A DNA stretch of 57,090 nucleotides from an uncultured Lachnospiraceae bacterium (GCA_949893755.1 CATLCV010000001.1:1-57090); one strand, 5' to 3'; counted from the stretch's first letter, positions 33,611 through 43,097 are shown. The notes: generated from the sequence alone by a model not told the origin. Program-made: numbers and translations.

Positions 33611-34621
33611 TCATTTCTGGGATTCCAGTTGTCTGCGTAGTTCCTCGATCTCTTCTTTTTGTTTATTTATAGTACCTTGCTGATCATCAATTATGCTCTT
33701 TTGTTCGTTAATCGTTCCTCTCTGTCCGTCTATCGTATCCTGCATCTCGTCGATCATCAATTGTACAGTATTCTTATCCAGCAGACTTAACTCTTTTGAA
33801 TACAATTCCATCACCTTCTCCGTATTTCTGCACAGCTCATAAATATCTGTGTACATCGGGATAAATTCCGGGTAATTACGAATCAACCCTTCAATCCACT
33901 CCGGCTTATCCGTACTCAGAAATGCCAGCCATGCATCTAAATCACTTTTGATACCTTTATTTTGCAGGCTTTCCTGAAAAATGTCAAGAGGAATGAATAT
34001 GTATTCCTGAAGCAATTCTATTTCCAATCCAGTGTCTGATTTTTGTTTCATATGATGCAGGTAAACATCCGGAAATTTGTGGAAAATGCGGCCGCTCTTT
34101 TCGAATAACACGATCGTATATACCTTTTTGATATTCTTGTAGCTGAATGATTTTTTCTTTTCTCCCCGGATCCGTTTATACTGCCGTAACAGCAGGTCCG
34201 CAGAATAGCAGGCACAGCGCTGGCCCGGAAATTTGTAACCGAGCTTCTGTACTTCGATGTTTGCAAGGCTGCCATCTTCCAATTCAATCAGTATATCCAT
34301 GACCAGCAGAGAGCTTTCATCGGCAATCCGGCTGTTGTCTGTCGGAAGGATCGTATGGATCTTTACCTGCTGCTTCAAGATCAAAGACAATAGTCTTTCC
34401 AGCCTTTCCGGTGTCGTCTCAGGGTTCATGATCTCTTTGAAAAAAGAATCATATAAAATCTTTACGCCCTTGCTCCCTGTACAAAAATCCAGGAAATCCT
34501 CCCGCTGTTCCTCGGACCAGCTATGAAACAAATCTGACAGGCTGGAGCTGTCCCCAATTTCTTCCAGCAAATCCTTTCTTGTCCGAATCATAGGAAAAAA
34601 GTTTCGTAGGTTGTTTGTCAA
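33611..34621 (-). CDS. Rpn-family recombination-promoting nuclease / PD-(D/E)XK transposase-like protein
   Basis: A 336-residue protein. An N-terminal PD-(D/E)XK core has LVMDILIELEDGSLANIEVQKLG (Asp..EVQ) after FFKEIMN; the middle contains FEKSGRIFHKF and WLAFLSTDKPEW. The last about 60 residues are a coiled tail with repeats TIDGQRG-TINEQKS-IIDDQQG-TINKQKE. Rpn proteins are DNA endonucleases linked to recombination and are often multicopy in Lachnospiraceae. The TTG at 34621 is preferred because GGAGG lies 8 nt upstream; the TTG at 34627 is too close to it. No terminal repeats were seen, so it is not an intact insertion sequence. Confidence 0.82.
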   Translation of the reverse strand: MTNNLRNFFPMIRTRKDLLEEIGDSSSLSDLFHSWSEEQREDFLDFCTGSKGVKILYDSFFKEIMNPETTPERLERLLSLILKQQVKIHTILPTDNSRIADESSLLVMDILIELEDGSLANIEVQKLGYKFPGQRCACYSADLLLRQYKRIRGEKKKSFSYKNIKKVYTIVLFEKSGRIFHKFPDVYLHHMKQKSDTGLEIELLQEYIFIPLDIFQESLQNKGIKSDLDAWLAFLSTDKPEWIEGLIRNYPEFIPMYTDIYELCRNTEKVMELYSKELSLLDKNTVQLMIDEMQDTIDGQRGTINEQKSIIDDQQGTINKQKEEIEELRRQLESQK

Positions 34622-34971
34622 TTGCAATTCCTCCCTTTATGAAATAATTTTTCAAACATTGAAATAGAGGCGATACAGCCTTGAAAATGGAATAGATTAT
34701 TTCTCTTTTCAGATATTTAGAATGCTTGAAATGTGCTCGGTAAACTTCGAGTGTATTTACACTAACATAGATGGCAAGAAAAATCAATATATTTTTTTAT
34801 CATGCGGTACTCTCCAAAGTACACATCGACAAGCGTCACAATATCCGCCGCCGAATCAGTTCTTACCTCTGATACTGTTGTTGGCTCTGGTTTGGCCTGT
34901 GCATCCAAAGAAATCAACAGAAAAGAGTGTGAAAACGTTTATTTCGTCCCCACACCCTTTTTTCTTAATGT
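34622..34971. other. 350-bp intergenic region between the Rpn and surface-protein genes
   Basis: Contains the terminator at 34927-34955. A minus-strand TTGATT/TAGTGT pair 17 bp apart near 34760-34790 is a weak promoter candidate for Rpn. A short minus-strand frame (about 34762-34917, 51 codons, TTG start) has no ribosome site and no recognisable product. Nothing else was recognised. Confidence 0.45.
34927..34955. terminator. Terminator of the surface-protein gene (bidirectional hairpin)
   Basis: On the minus strand GTGTGGGGACG pairs with CGTTTTCACAC (three G-U pairs) around AAATAAA, then TCTTTTCTG. On the plus strand the hairpin is followed by CCTTTTTTC. It starts 17 nt after the surface-protein stop. 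Confidence 0.6.
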
Positions 34972-37900
34972 TTAGATTTTCGCGTAACTTTGCTTACCAG
35001 TTTTCGATTTTCTCTCTTGCTCTGTTTTTTCTTTATGTCTGATGTACATTTCCGTTCCAGTTGCGCCGAGCAATGCAATGACCAGGATCCACCACCAGGA
35101 AGCCTTGTTATTCTCTGTCTTCATATCGTCTAATGGAATTTTTTCGTCACTGACAGCACGAGTGTTCTTTGTATTGGTGGTTTTATTCTTGTTATTTTCA
35201 CCAACCGCTGCCAATGGAACTGCACTGTCTTCTACATTGACCAATTCGTCTGCTGTCTCCTCTCCGGGCGCTGTCGTCTCACCAACTGTAAATGCAGGCT
35301 GTCCGCCGATTGTATATGTATAACCGGTATAGCCCGTTCCTGTTGGAACTCCTCGGTTCGCAATAATGGGCGTTGTCACGGTATCTATCAGGGTGCCGTA
35401 TACCGGCTGTATCGGATTGACCGGCTGTGGCTGTGGCTGCGTTGGCTGCACGTTATCTTCTCCTGAAACATAGCGGAATATTGCATCTGCTGCAGTTCTG
35501 GCACGATTTTTCTCCGTTTCCGCACGCTCCCGTCCCGCTACACATTTCTCCAACGCTTCCAGTGCCTCATCATAATCTGCCTTTGCCGTATTATATGCAT
35601 TTACCAAATTTTTATATGCACTCTGGTCTGCATTATCTTGGGCAGTCAATTCAGTTAATGAAAGAATTGCGTTATCTATTGCATTTTTCGCTTTATTAAC
35701 TTCTTCCAGCTTATCGTTTGCTTTCCTAAGGTCTGTTCCCTTCGATAATAAATTATCCAACTTAACAATTATATTGTCTGCTTTTTCCTCATAATCCTTT
35801 TGATATTTCTCTTCTGCTTGTACAAGAGCTCCTGCATTTGCGCTAACCATCTCAAGTGCTTTCGCCACGTTCTCTAATGCTTTTATTGTTGCCATCTGTT
35901 CAGCTGCTTTATCCCTTTCTTGCTCTGCGGCATCTACCTCCTTCTCAGCATCTTTAAGAGTACTTTTTGCATTTGCGAACGCCTCCTGTGCCTTGTTTAA
36001 TGCTTGTCGTTTTTCCAATAACTGAGGTTGTGTTTCTTCCTCCCTTTCCATATTCCGCTCGAACTCAGACTCCGAAAAGAAGTACTCAGTTCCTTTGCAA
36101 ATCACCAAGCCTTCCTCTTTCTTTGAATACCAATATGTTTCTATATCACCATCTAAATATGTAACTTTTATATCCCATTTTCTCTGAGAGTCTTCTATAA
36201 TTTCAATATTTTTTATAACATCTGCCTTACTTGTTACATATCGAATTAATGCTACTGCTAATGCAAGTTCTTCTGTTTCACCACCCACCTCTGCAGCTTT
36301 TTGTGCTTTCAGAACATTTTTTGTTTCTTCTTTCAATAACGTATTCCGAACTTCTTCCAAAGCACTTTCGGCAGCATTACACGCATCTTCTTTCTCCTTA
36401 CAATCAATCTCTGCTGAATCCCTGTTTTTTTCTGCCTCCTCCAGCTTCTTTTCTGCGTCTTCCGCAGCTTCTTTCACACTTTTGAGACACTCTACGGCCC
36501 GATTTGCTTCCTCTGCGGCTTTTTTCACTTTTTCTTCCGCAGATTTAGCACGTTCAAGAGCATTATTTATATTTTCAGCATTATCCTGAACTGCTTTCTT
36601 CGCTTCCTCTGCAGCTTTTTTTGCATCATCTTCTTTATTATTTGCAGTCAAAACGGCCGCTTGTGCATTTTCTACTACATCATGTGTTTTATCCTTGACT
36701 TTCTGCGCTTCCTTTAATGCTTCTTCTGCCTCCTGTAATGCTGCTTGCGCTTTTATCACATCTAACTTTGTAAGCTCCTTAGATTCATGTTTTTCACTAT
36801 ACTCTGTATAAAGAGCGTTATAGTTCTCTTGATTCAACTCCTGGATTCTATCATTAGCTGCATTTTCTGCATTTGTCAGGTCGCCTATTAATGTTTCCAG
36901 AGCCTGTTCCGCATTTTTAAAACTCTCTTCAGCAGCTCCTACCCCTTCAGCAGCAACAGCATAATTACTTTGAGCAATCCCCAAGTCCTCTCTGGCTTTT
37001 GTCAGAGCATCCTGAGCATTTTGATAGGCTATTGCAGCATCGCCTTTCAGTTGTCCCGGGAGAAAACTTCCTGAATCAAGGTCACTCATACTAAATCCAT
37101 TACTTTCGAGTATATCCCGCAGTTTCTCCTGCGCGTCTTGTACTCTTGCATTCATTTCTTCCAGCGCTGTCTCTGCCGCATCTTTTTGTCTTTTCAGTTC
37201 AGAAAGGTTTTCATCTGCAATCTTTTTATTATGCTCTGCCTCTTCTACCGCAGCCTGTGCCGATTTGTAAGCTTCCTCTGCCGCCGCCGCTGCTTCTTGA
37301 GCCTTCTGCTGGGCTGCTATTGCCTCCTCACGGCTTTCATATCCGACCTTCGGTATATCGATTGCAATCTGTGCCTGTTCTCTCGCTGTGTTTTCATCTT
37401 TCGTTACAGAATCCACAGCATCCACTATCGCAGAGCTTGCATCTGAAACCCTGTCTGCAATAGAACCAATGTAATTATTCGGATTTGCTACCGCTTCATT
37501 ATACTCAGCTACCGCATCCTCCGCTTTCTTATTCTCTTTATCTAAATCCTTGATATCTTCTTTAATATTCCCAATCGCGTCCTTCGCATTTTCCAGATGT
37601 TCATTGATTGCCGGATTTGGTGCATATGTTTTTTCCTGCTCTGTTCCTGATCCTTCATCAGGCTGCACAGACTCAACATTTTCCGGTGTCGTTGGAGTAT
37701 CCACCGGAGCTGCAGGCGAAGTTTCCGGCTGTAAATCCGTCGGCGGTACATCCTCCGGCGTGGTCTGCGGAGTGTTTTCTCCCGGCTGTGCTTCCGGCTC
37801 CACCGGCGGCTGGCTCTCGCCCGGCTCCGTTGGCTGAGTTCCGTCCGAAGGAACTTCTGCCTCTGTCGGCGGCTGCGGATCCACAACCTCTCCGCCCTCC

Positions 37901-38238
37901 GTACCTTCTCCTGCCGGCGGTGTAGCCATATCTCCAGCACCTTGGGAATTATCTCCTGTATTGTCTCCAAAATCCCCCCCCTGCTGATTCAATTCATCCT
38001 GAACATTTTGAATCACATTCTGGGTATCGGTGAGTACATCAATAATTTCCGCATTCTGTATCGCCGCCGCATCTGCAGTCTCTGTCTGCATATCAGCCCC
38101 CACTGCCGGATCGACCGTATCATTTTCACTCATTGCATTATTAATCGCTGCTAAAACCGGAGTTCCGGAAGTAATCACAGCTAAAATCCCAATTCCGATT
38201 GAATTAACAACCCTTCTGTTCGTTAGATCTTTTTTCAT
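34972..38238 (-). CDS. Large coiled-coil surface protein with C-terminal membrane anchor
   Basis: A 1088-residue secreted protein. It has an N-terminal signal peptide (hydrophobic IGIGILAVITSG, then PVLAA), a proline/glutamate/threonine-rich wall-spanning region (about 110-210), long Ala/Glu/Lys heptad coiled coils (about 215-930) interrupted by a small globular patch near IEIIEDSQRKWDIKVTYLDG (about 690-730), a PQPQPVNPIQP linker, and a C-terminal WWWILVIALLGATGTEMYI helix with a basic tail. The tail resembles a sorting-signal end, but no LPxTG-like pentapeptide is seen; IPLDD precedes the helix. AAGGGTGAG is the ribosome site. Adhesion or an S-layer-like role is possible. Confidence 0.8.
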   Translation of the reverse strand: MKKDLTNRRVVNSIGIGILAVITSGTPVLAAINNAMSENDTVDPAVGADMQTETADAAAIQNAEIIDVLTDTQNVIQNVQDELNQQGGDFGDNTGDNSQGAGDMATPPAGEGTEGGEVVDPQPPTEAEVPSDGTQPTEPGESQPPVEPEAQPGENTPQTTPEDVPPTDLQPETSPAAPVDTPTTPENVESVQPDEGSGTEQEKTYAPNPAINEHLENAKDAIGNIKEDIKDLDKENKKAEDAVAEYNEAVANPNNYIGSIADRVSDASSAIVDAVDSVTKDENTAREQAQIAIDIPKVGYESREEAIAAQQKAQEAAAAAEEAYKSAQAAVEEAEHNKKIADENLSELKRQKDAAETALEEMNARVQDAQEKLRDILESNGFSMSDLDSGSFLPGQLKGDAAIAYQNAQDALTKAREDLGIAQSNYAVAAEGVGAAEESFKNAEQALETLIGDLTNAENAANDRIQELNQENYNALYTEYSEKHESKELTKLDVIKAQAALQEAEEALKEAQKVKDKTHDVVENAQAAVLTANNKEDDAKKAAEEAKKAVQDNAENINNALERAKSAEEKVKKAAEEANRAVECLKSVKEAAEDAEKKLEEAEKNRDSAEIDCKEKEDACNAAESALEEVRNTLLKEETKNVLKAQKAAEVGGETEELALAVALIRYVTSKADVIKNIEIIEDSQRKWDIKVTYLDGDIETYWYSKKEEGLVICKGTEYFFSESEFERNMEREEETQPQLLEKRQALNKAQEAFANAKSTLKDAEKEVDAAEQERDKAAEQMATIKALENVAKALEMVSANAGALVQAEEKYQKDYEEKADNIIVKLDNLLSKGTDLRKANDKLEEVNKAKNAIDNAILSLTELTAQDNADQSAYKNLVNAYNTAKADYDEALEALEKCVAGRERAETEKNRARTAADAIFRYVSGEDNVQPTQPQPQPVNPIQPVYGTLIDTVTTPIIANRGVPTGTGYTGYTYTIGGQPAFTVGETTAPGEETADELVNVEDSAVPLAAVGENNKNKTTNTKNTRAVSDEKIPLDDMKTENNKASWWWILVIALLGATGTEMYIRHKEKTEQERKSKTGKQSYAKI

Positions 38239-38374
38239 TATCTCACCCTTTCCATATTTTTACAATTTTTTACGTTCCAGTCTTTATTGTTATATCGGCA
38301 AAACTCCATTTAATGATAACCCTTCCAAAAATCAAGTTTGCTTTATAATCGTATCTGTCAAAACATTCTGTAAA

Positions 38375-38410
38375 CAGCAAAAATGCGGCTACCCAAATCT
38401 TCGCCGCATT
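38375..38410 (-). terminator. Terminator of the O-acetylation operon
   Basis: On the minus strand AATGCGGC (38403-38410) pairs with GCCGCATT (38382-38389), followed by TTTTTGC. It lies 17 nt past the PilZ gene stop and upstream of the surface-protein gene. Confidence 0.7.
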
Positions 38411-38426
38411 CTCTCAATTTCTTATT

Positions 38427-38753
38427 CTATTCTGCTTCCTCTTCCCCTGTCCCGATCCGCTCAAACAGATACTGCAGCACATCCTCCGAGAACTTCCGCG
38501 CCGCAATCCCCAATATCCCGCTTCCGTCCTCCTGCTTTTCCTGCCGTGTCACATCCGCATACATGATCAGCGTATCCGCCACAAGTATAATGTCCTTCCC
38601 CAGGATATCCGGTACTTCTTCCGGCACCCGGAGCGCCATCCCAAGCGGACTCACATTTTCCGTATGCACATAATATTTTTCCTGCGTATCACATACCACG
38701 ATCACTGCATTGGCAGAGTAGCCTACCCTGCCGATTGCCCTGCGTTCCTCCAT
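38427..38753 (-). CDS. PilZ-like domain protein
   Basis: A 108-residue soluble protein. ERRAIGRVGYSA at the start and ENVSPLGMALRVP about 25 residues on fit the R-x(3)-R ... (D/N)-x-S-x-x-G pattern of c-di-GMP-binding PilZ domains; the second arginine position is shifted (RRAIGR), so ligand binding is not certain. The ATG at 38753 has AGGAG 6 nt upstream. It is the last gene of the acetylation operon, 42 nt after the DHHW gene. By analogy with alginate and cellulose systems it could gate the export or modification machinery by c-di-GMP. Confidence 0.6.
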   Translation of the reverse strand: MEERRAIGRVGYSANAVIVVCDTQEKYYVHTENVSPLGMALRVPEEVPDILGKDIILVADTLIMYADVTRQEKQEDGSGILGIAARKFSEDVLQYLFERIGTGEEEAE

Positions 38754-38795
38754 CACAAACTCCTTTCCTTTGAAAAAAACATTTCCCGATATACC

Positions 38796-39965
38796 TTATT
38801 CCCCCGCCAGCACATCCCCCAGCGAATTATCATTCAAGAAGGTATCCATATTATACAAAAACAGCACATCCGTAATTCCCTTATTCTCGATCAGCATATT
38901 CACATTCTCATAATAATATCTGGCGTCGATCATGATGATCTCGTTATAATAAGGGATCAGAAACGGCACGAAGCTGTTTGCATAGGAATCCTTGAATACC
39001 AGCAGCCGCCTCTGGTTGTCGTTGGTCGTAACGATATCCACCATGGCGTGGTTGCCGCCGAAAAACACCTGATACTTGTCCTTTCCCTCGAGAGCCTTCC
39101 GGTCATAGATCGTCGGCCGCTTCTCCTCATTGTCGGAATTGCTTACCAGATATTGATATTCCACATTTTCCGGCTGGTACACCTCCACGGTATCCTTCAC
39201 CTTGTGGTATCCGCTCCTTGACGCCAGCGTACCTGAAAAATCTGTTGCCACCGTATAGATCTTATAATCCGATACCAGCCCTTCGATCTCCAGCTGCTTT
39301 GCGGCAGCGTTGAAGCCATAAGCCGCCCCTCTGCTCGTCCAGTGGTGGTCCGTCTTATAATAGATGCCCTCATCCACATGCTTTCTAAGGGCCTCCGTAA
39401 TATCAATCAGGCCGATCCCCCCGGAAAGCTGCTTTTTGATATAGTTCATATCCTCTCCCTGATCACGCACCGGAGCCCCCAGCGGCAGATAATCCTTCAT
39501 AATATAGGCTGCATTGGGTACGATCAGAGCATTCATCCGCAGATTGCTGTTCTTCTGGCGGAACCGGTTCATCGCCTCCAGATTTTCCTTCGTATTTTTT
39601 TCATCCATTCCTACAGGAATCTGCATCAGGTACTTCTTCTTGCCAAGATAGACCCCGTTGAACTCCCGCTTCCCCACGAGAAGGTCACAGCGCACTTTCA
39701 GGCGGATCCAGAGATCCCGCAGGATGAACTGGTCGGAAGAATAGTCCTCCAGGGCAGTCATATACTCTTTATTCTTTATATTTTCTATACCCGGCTTGGG
39801 AAATGTGGTCAGTACGCGGTTCTCTTCATCCGAAATCTTTCTGTCCGGCTGTATGATGCTTGCCGCCACCAGCAGCAAAACCATTCCCGCAAAGCACCAG
39901 GCCATACCTCGGTTGAGATTTTTATTTTCCTTTCTCCGTCTTTCCTTTCCCCTTTTTAATTCCAT
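38796..39965 (-). CDS. DHHW-family protein (AlgJ/AlgX-like SGNH acetyltransferase partner)
   Basis: A 389-residue protein with a single N-terminal membrane anchor (WCFAGMVLLLVAAS) and an extracytoplasmic SGNH-like domain. YYKTDHHWTSRGAAYGF is the DHHW signature and FKDSYANSFVPFLIPYY holds the serine segment, as in AlgJ/AlgX. With the MBOAT protein two genes upstream it should move acyl (acetyl) groups onto an extracellular glycan. The start at 39965 is preferred for the GGAAGGG upstream. A 241-nt gap separates it from the MBOAT gene, with no terminator seen. Confidence 0.85.
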   Translation of the reverse strand: MELKRGKERRRKENKNLNRGMAWCFAGMVLLLVAASIIQPDRKISDEENRVLTTFPKPGIENIKNKEYMTALEDYSSDQFILRDLWIRLKVRCDLLVGKREFNGVYLGKKKYLMQIPVGMDEKNTKENLEAMNRFRQKNSNLRMNALIVPNAAYIMKDYLPLGAPVRDQGEDMNYIKKQLSGGIGLIDITEALRKHVDEGIYYKTDHHWTSRGAAYGFNAAAKQLEIEGLVSDYKIYTVATDFSGTLASRSGYHKVKDTVEVYQPENVEYQYLVSNSDNEEKRPTIYDRKALEGKDKYQVFFGGNHAMVDIVTTNDNQRRLLVFKDSYANSFVPFLIPYYNEIIMIDARYYYENVNMLIENKGITDVLFLYNMDTFLNDNSLGDVLAGE

Positions 39966-40206
39966 TCGTCTTTCCCTTCCCGCCCACATTGTAGGTTTTC
40001 ATACAATACTTTTCGCAGCCTCCGGTACGCCGCCGCATTCATTCCGAAGTAAACAGCGCCTGATTTTTATTGCCGCAAATTTAATGTATATTTATAATCC
40101 ACTGAACTGGTTCTGTTTCCCTTTTCCTGTCCGAAAACATTCCTGCCGCGGCATCGTCCGCTTCCGGGCTGCAGCGGCATCCCAATATAAGGAACTGTGC
40201 AGCAGA

Positions 40207-41619
40207 TCAGAACCGGAAATACAGGAACGGATTGTAGGTATCATTGACCAGATACGCCGTAGAGATCAAAAAAATCCCTGCATACATCACAACGCCGGCA
40301 ATCTGCATATACCGCTCTTCCCTCCAGAGCAGCTCCGAGAACTTCCGGCGCAGGAACGGAGTGCTTCCGATTCCTGCAATGATCCCCAGTAGCAGGCTGG
40401 ATTTCAGGTAGTAGAAGCCGGTCATATCGATCAGGCCTTTTCCGCCGATTCCAAACATGGCGCCCAGATAAGACACCGCGCTTCCCATGGACGGTGAGAA
40501 GAACAGCACCCAGCCGAACATCACCAGAACCATGGTATATACATGCCTGGCCGCCTGCGGAAGGCGTTCCAGCACATCCCCCAGCACATATTTTTCCAGA
40601 CACAGGATGATACCGTAATACAATCCCCAGAAAATGAAATTCCATGCGGCGCCGTGCCACAATCCGGTCAGCATCCACACGATCATCAGGTTCCGGATAG
40701 CTTTTAATGTGCCGCCCCGGTTGCCGCCCAGAGGAATATAGACATACTCCTTAAACCAGGAGCTTAAGGAAATATGCCACCTCCGCCAGAATTCCGTGAT
40801 GCTCTTGGAAATATACGGATAGTCAAAATTCTTCATAAAATCGAACCCCAGCATCTTCCCGAGTCCTACCGCCATGTCTGAATAGCCGCCGAAATCAAAA
40901 TAGATCTGCATCGTATAGGCAAAGCATCCGATCCATGCCGTCAGCGCGGACGTCTGGGAGATTCCGAGAGACACAATGGATTCGTAAATGCTTCCGATAT
41001 TGTTGGCGATCAAAACCTTCTTTCCAAGTCCCCGCAGGAACCACACGGCACCTTCCCCGAACCGTTCCCAGGAAATAGTCCGCTTCATAAGCTGCCGCTC
41101 CACATCCGAATACCGCACGATCGGCCCGGCAATGAGCTGCGGAAACATGCTTACATACGCGCCGAAGGCAACCGGATCATGCTGCGCCTTCACCTTGCCG
41201 CGGTACACGTCGATCACATAGGACATGGTCTGGAAGGTGTAAAAGGAGATCCCGATCGGAAGCGCAAGCTCCTTATACGGTATTTCAAAGGGCAGGACAG
41301 CATTCAGGTTCTCGATCAGGAATCCATAGTATTTATAAAATCCCAGGATCAGGAAATTGATCACCGCCGTCACGATACACGCTGTTTTTGCCTTTGCCAT
41401 ATTGCCCGCGTTGATATGGCTTTCCAGCTCCATGCCGCTGACGAAATTGATCCCGATACTGAGCAGCATCAGAATCACATATACCGGTTCCCCCCATGCA
41501 TAAAAGATCAGGCTGGAGATCAGCAGCACAAGATTCTTTCCGGCAAACGTCATCACATAATAGATCACCAGCACAATGGGTAAAAATACAAAGATAAAAA
41601 AGATACTGCTGAAAATCAT
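40207..41619 (-). CDS. MBOAT-family membrane O-acyltransferase (AlgI/DltB-like)
   Basis: A 470-residue polytopic membrane enzyme with about eleven helices. The MBOAT core includes FWRRWHISLSSWFKEYVYIP and the catalytic-histidine segment LTGLWHGAAWNFIFWG. AlgI-type members move acetyl groups from the cytoplasm across the membrane to an SGNH partner. GAGG precedes the ATG, 10 nt after the DUF4358 gene. The polysaccharide substrate is not encoded in the window. Confidence 0.92.
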   Translation of the reverse strand: MIFSSIFFIFVFLPIVLVIYYVMTFAGKNLVLLISSLIFYAWGEPVYVILMLLSIGINFVSGMELESHINAGNMAKAKTACIVTAVINFLILGFYKYYGFLIENLNAVLPFEIPYKELALPIGISFYTFQTMSYVIDVYRGKVKAQHDPVAFGAYVSMFPQLIAGPIVRYSDVERQLMKRTISWERFGEGAVWFLRGLGKKVLIANNIGSIYESIVSLGISQTSALTAWIGCFAYTMQIYFDFGGYSDMAVGLGKMLGFDFMKNFDYPYISKSITEFWRRWHISLSSWFKEYVYIPLGGNRGGTLKAIRNLMIVWMLTGLWHGAAWNFIFWGLYYGIILCLEKYVLGDVLERLPQAARHVYTMVLVMFGWVLFFSPSMGSAVSYLGAMFGIGGKGLIDMTGFYYLKSSLLLGIIAGIGSTPFLRRKFSELLWREERYMQIAGVVMYAGIFLISTAYLVNDTYNPFLYFRF

Positions 41620-41629
41620 AATCTCTACC

Positions 41630-42136
41630 TCACAAGCTTTTTACAAAGGCTTCCTGTGCATCGGACGCATGTTCCCCGACTGCATACAGCACAAAATTGC
41701 CCTTTTCCAGCAACACATGCTTTTTCAGCAGCGCGGTCTGCTCCGCGCCGTAGCCTTCAAAGCTTTTCAGCTGCGTGTCCAGCCGCTCCTGAATGGCATC
41801 CTGCACCTGCTTCTTCTGGCTTCTGTCCTTCAGTTTTACAAGAAGCAGCTCATGGGCATCCATATTATCGACCGGCGCATACAGAACCGCCCCCTCATAG
41901 TCCCTGGGATTCAGTCCGTAGAACCGCTTGACCATCCTGGCTTCTGCCTCTTCCATGCCCTGGAACTCCGCCGCCTTCACTACCTGCCCCGCCACGGTCT
42001 CAATATCGGCATTGCTGATAGGATCATTGGCCATATCCAACACAATGAATACCAGCAGGACCGCCGCCAGCGCGTACTTAATATAATGATAGGGAAGCTC
42101 TTGTATTTTTGGAAAATCAGGTTTTTTTATCTTCAC
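41630..42136 (-). CDS. DUF4358-family membrane-anchored protein
   Basis: A 168-residue protein with one N-terminal transmembrane helix (YALAAVLLVFIVLDMA) and an extracytoplasmic alpha/beta domain; RFYGLNPRDYEGAVLYAP is the DUF4358 hallmark. The GTG start overlaps the SGNH stop (GTGA), indicating coupling. The family recurs in Lachnospiraceae MBOAT acetylation operons and is probably an accessory to glycan acetylation, but no activity is known. Confidence 0.85.
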   Translation of the reverse strand: MKIKKPDFPKIQELPYHYIKYALAAVLLVFIVLDMANDPISNADIETVAGQVVKAAEFQGMEEAEARMVKRFYGLNPRDYEGAVLYAPVDNMDAHELLLVKLKDRSQKKQVQDAIQERLDTQLKSFEGYGAEQTALLKKHVLLEKGNFVLYAVGEHASDAQEAFVKSL

Positions 42137-42915
42137 TGCTCATTCACCTCTGTCAGCATATTCGCCGCCCAGTATTTATAAAAATCCGGCTGCAGATGCA
42201 GACCGTCACCCTGATACAGATTCTGGTGCTCCTCCGCTACGTATGTATTGTCAATATAGCGGAATCCGTTCTGCTCTGTCATCGCTTTCAGCGCGTCATT
42301 GTATTCTCCCAGGCGCGCATAGCTCTCATTCCACATCGCAGCGGCTCCCGGCGGCAGAATGGAGTTCAGGTAGATCTCAGTCTCCGGCAGCGCTCCCGCG
42401 ACCGCACGGATCTGTGCGGCACATTCCGCCGCGTAATCCGCAGGCTCCGGCCACAGACCGCAGGCAATGTCGTTGATTCCAAAGCAAAGGAATACCCGCA
42501 CCGGATCCAGTCTCTTTAACTGCTCCAAATGCTCGGACACATCCTTGACCGTGCTGCCGCTCTCCGCAATGACCCAGTCCTCGGGGAGGAACTCATAAAA
42601 AGAAAAACCTACCGCACGGGAATCCCCCATAACGGCACAGTTCTCAAATGCTCCCCATACCACGCTTTCATCTGTATCCGCCAGGTCCAGACTGTGCCTG
42701 ACCCGAATAGCCTTGATCGTCTCATTGATCTCCGCAACATTCTGCTGTTCCAGGCTTTCCAGATAACGGATCCCCTGGGCTACCTTTTCCTTATTCTTCT
42801 CCTGCTTCTGATCTTTATAAATGAACGCAATAATGACGACAGTGATAATGATTATCCCTGCCGCCAATAAAATAATCTTAATATCCGGTAAATGGGTTCT
42901 CTTCCCTGTTCTCAT
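42133..42915 (-). CDS. SGNH/GDSL-family hydrolase, membrane-anchored
   Basis: A 260-residue protein with an N-terminal helix (IILLAAGIIIITVVIIAFIY) and an extracytoplasmic SGNH domain: block I VMGDSRAVGF (catalytic Ser), block III CFGINDIACG (Asn) and block V GDGLHLQPDFY (Asp and His). It is first in the acetylation operon and could be a deacetylase or a second acetyltransferase for the same glycan. The start at 42915 has GGGGAG 7 nt upstream, and the promoter at 42958-42986 fits. Confidence 0.88.
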   Translation of the reverse strand: MRTGKRTHLPDIKIILLAAGIIIITVVIIAFIYKDQKQEKNKEKVAQGIRYLESLEQQNVAEINETIKAIRVRHSLDLADTDESVVWGAFENCAVMGDSRAVGFSFYEFLPEDWVIAESGSTVKDVSEHLEQLKRLDPVRVFLCFGINDIACGLWPEPADYAAECAAQIRAVAGALPETEIYLNSILPPGAAAMWNESYARLGEYNDALKAMTEQNGFRYIDNTYVAEEHQNLYQGDGLHLQPDFYKYWAANMLTEVNEQ

Positions 42916-42957
42916 TTGTAATCTCCCCAAAAACGCCTTTCAACATATAACGTTCTT

Positions 42958-42986
42958 ATTCTACTATTTCTCCCCTGTATTTTCAA
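42958..42986 (-). promoter_or_regulatory. Promoter of the O-acetylation operon
   Basis: On the minus strand, -35 TTGAAA (42981-42986), 17-bp spacer and -10 TAGAAT (42958-42963), about 43 nt upstream of the SGNH start. No c-di-GMP riboswitch consensus was seen in the short leader. Confidence 0.75.
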
Positions 42987-43097
42987 TATAAATTTTCAAC
43001 CGGAAACATATCCCATAAACTTTGTGGTTTATTCTCTCGCCGCCATGCTGCCATACAGCTCTGCAGCCGCAGAGTATGAGCCTTCTTTTAACCCTGT

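Noticed and set aside
33611-34621. Insertion sequence call for the Rpn-like gene
   Set aside because: No terminal inverted repeats or target duplications were seen around it.
34521-34787. 88-codon minus-strand frame upstream of the Rpn gene
   Set aside because: Runs into the Rpn gene in another frame and has no ribosome site or recognisable product.
34972-37600. Repetitive-looking DNA that could suggest a repeat array or CRISPR
   Set aside because: The repetition follows heptads of a coiled-coil protein; no fixed repeat and spacer lengths exist.
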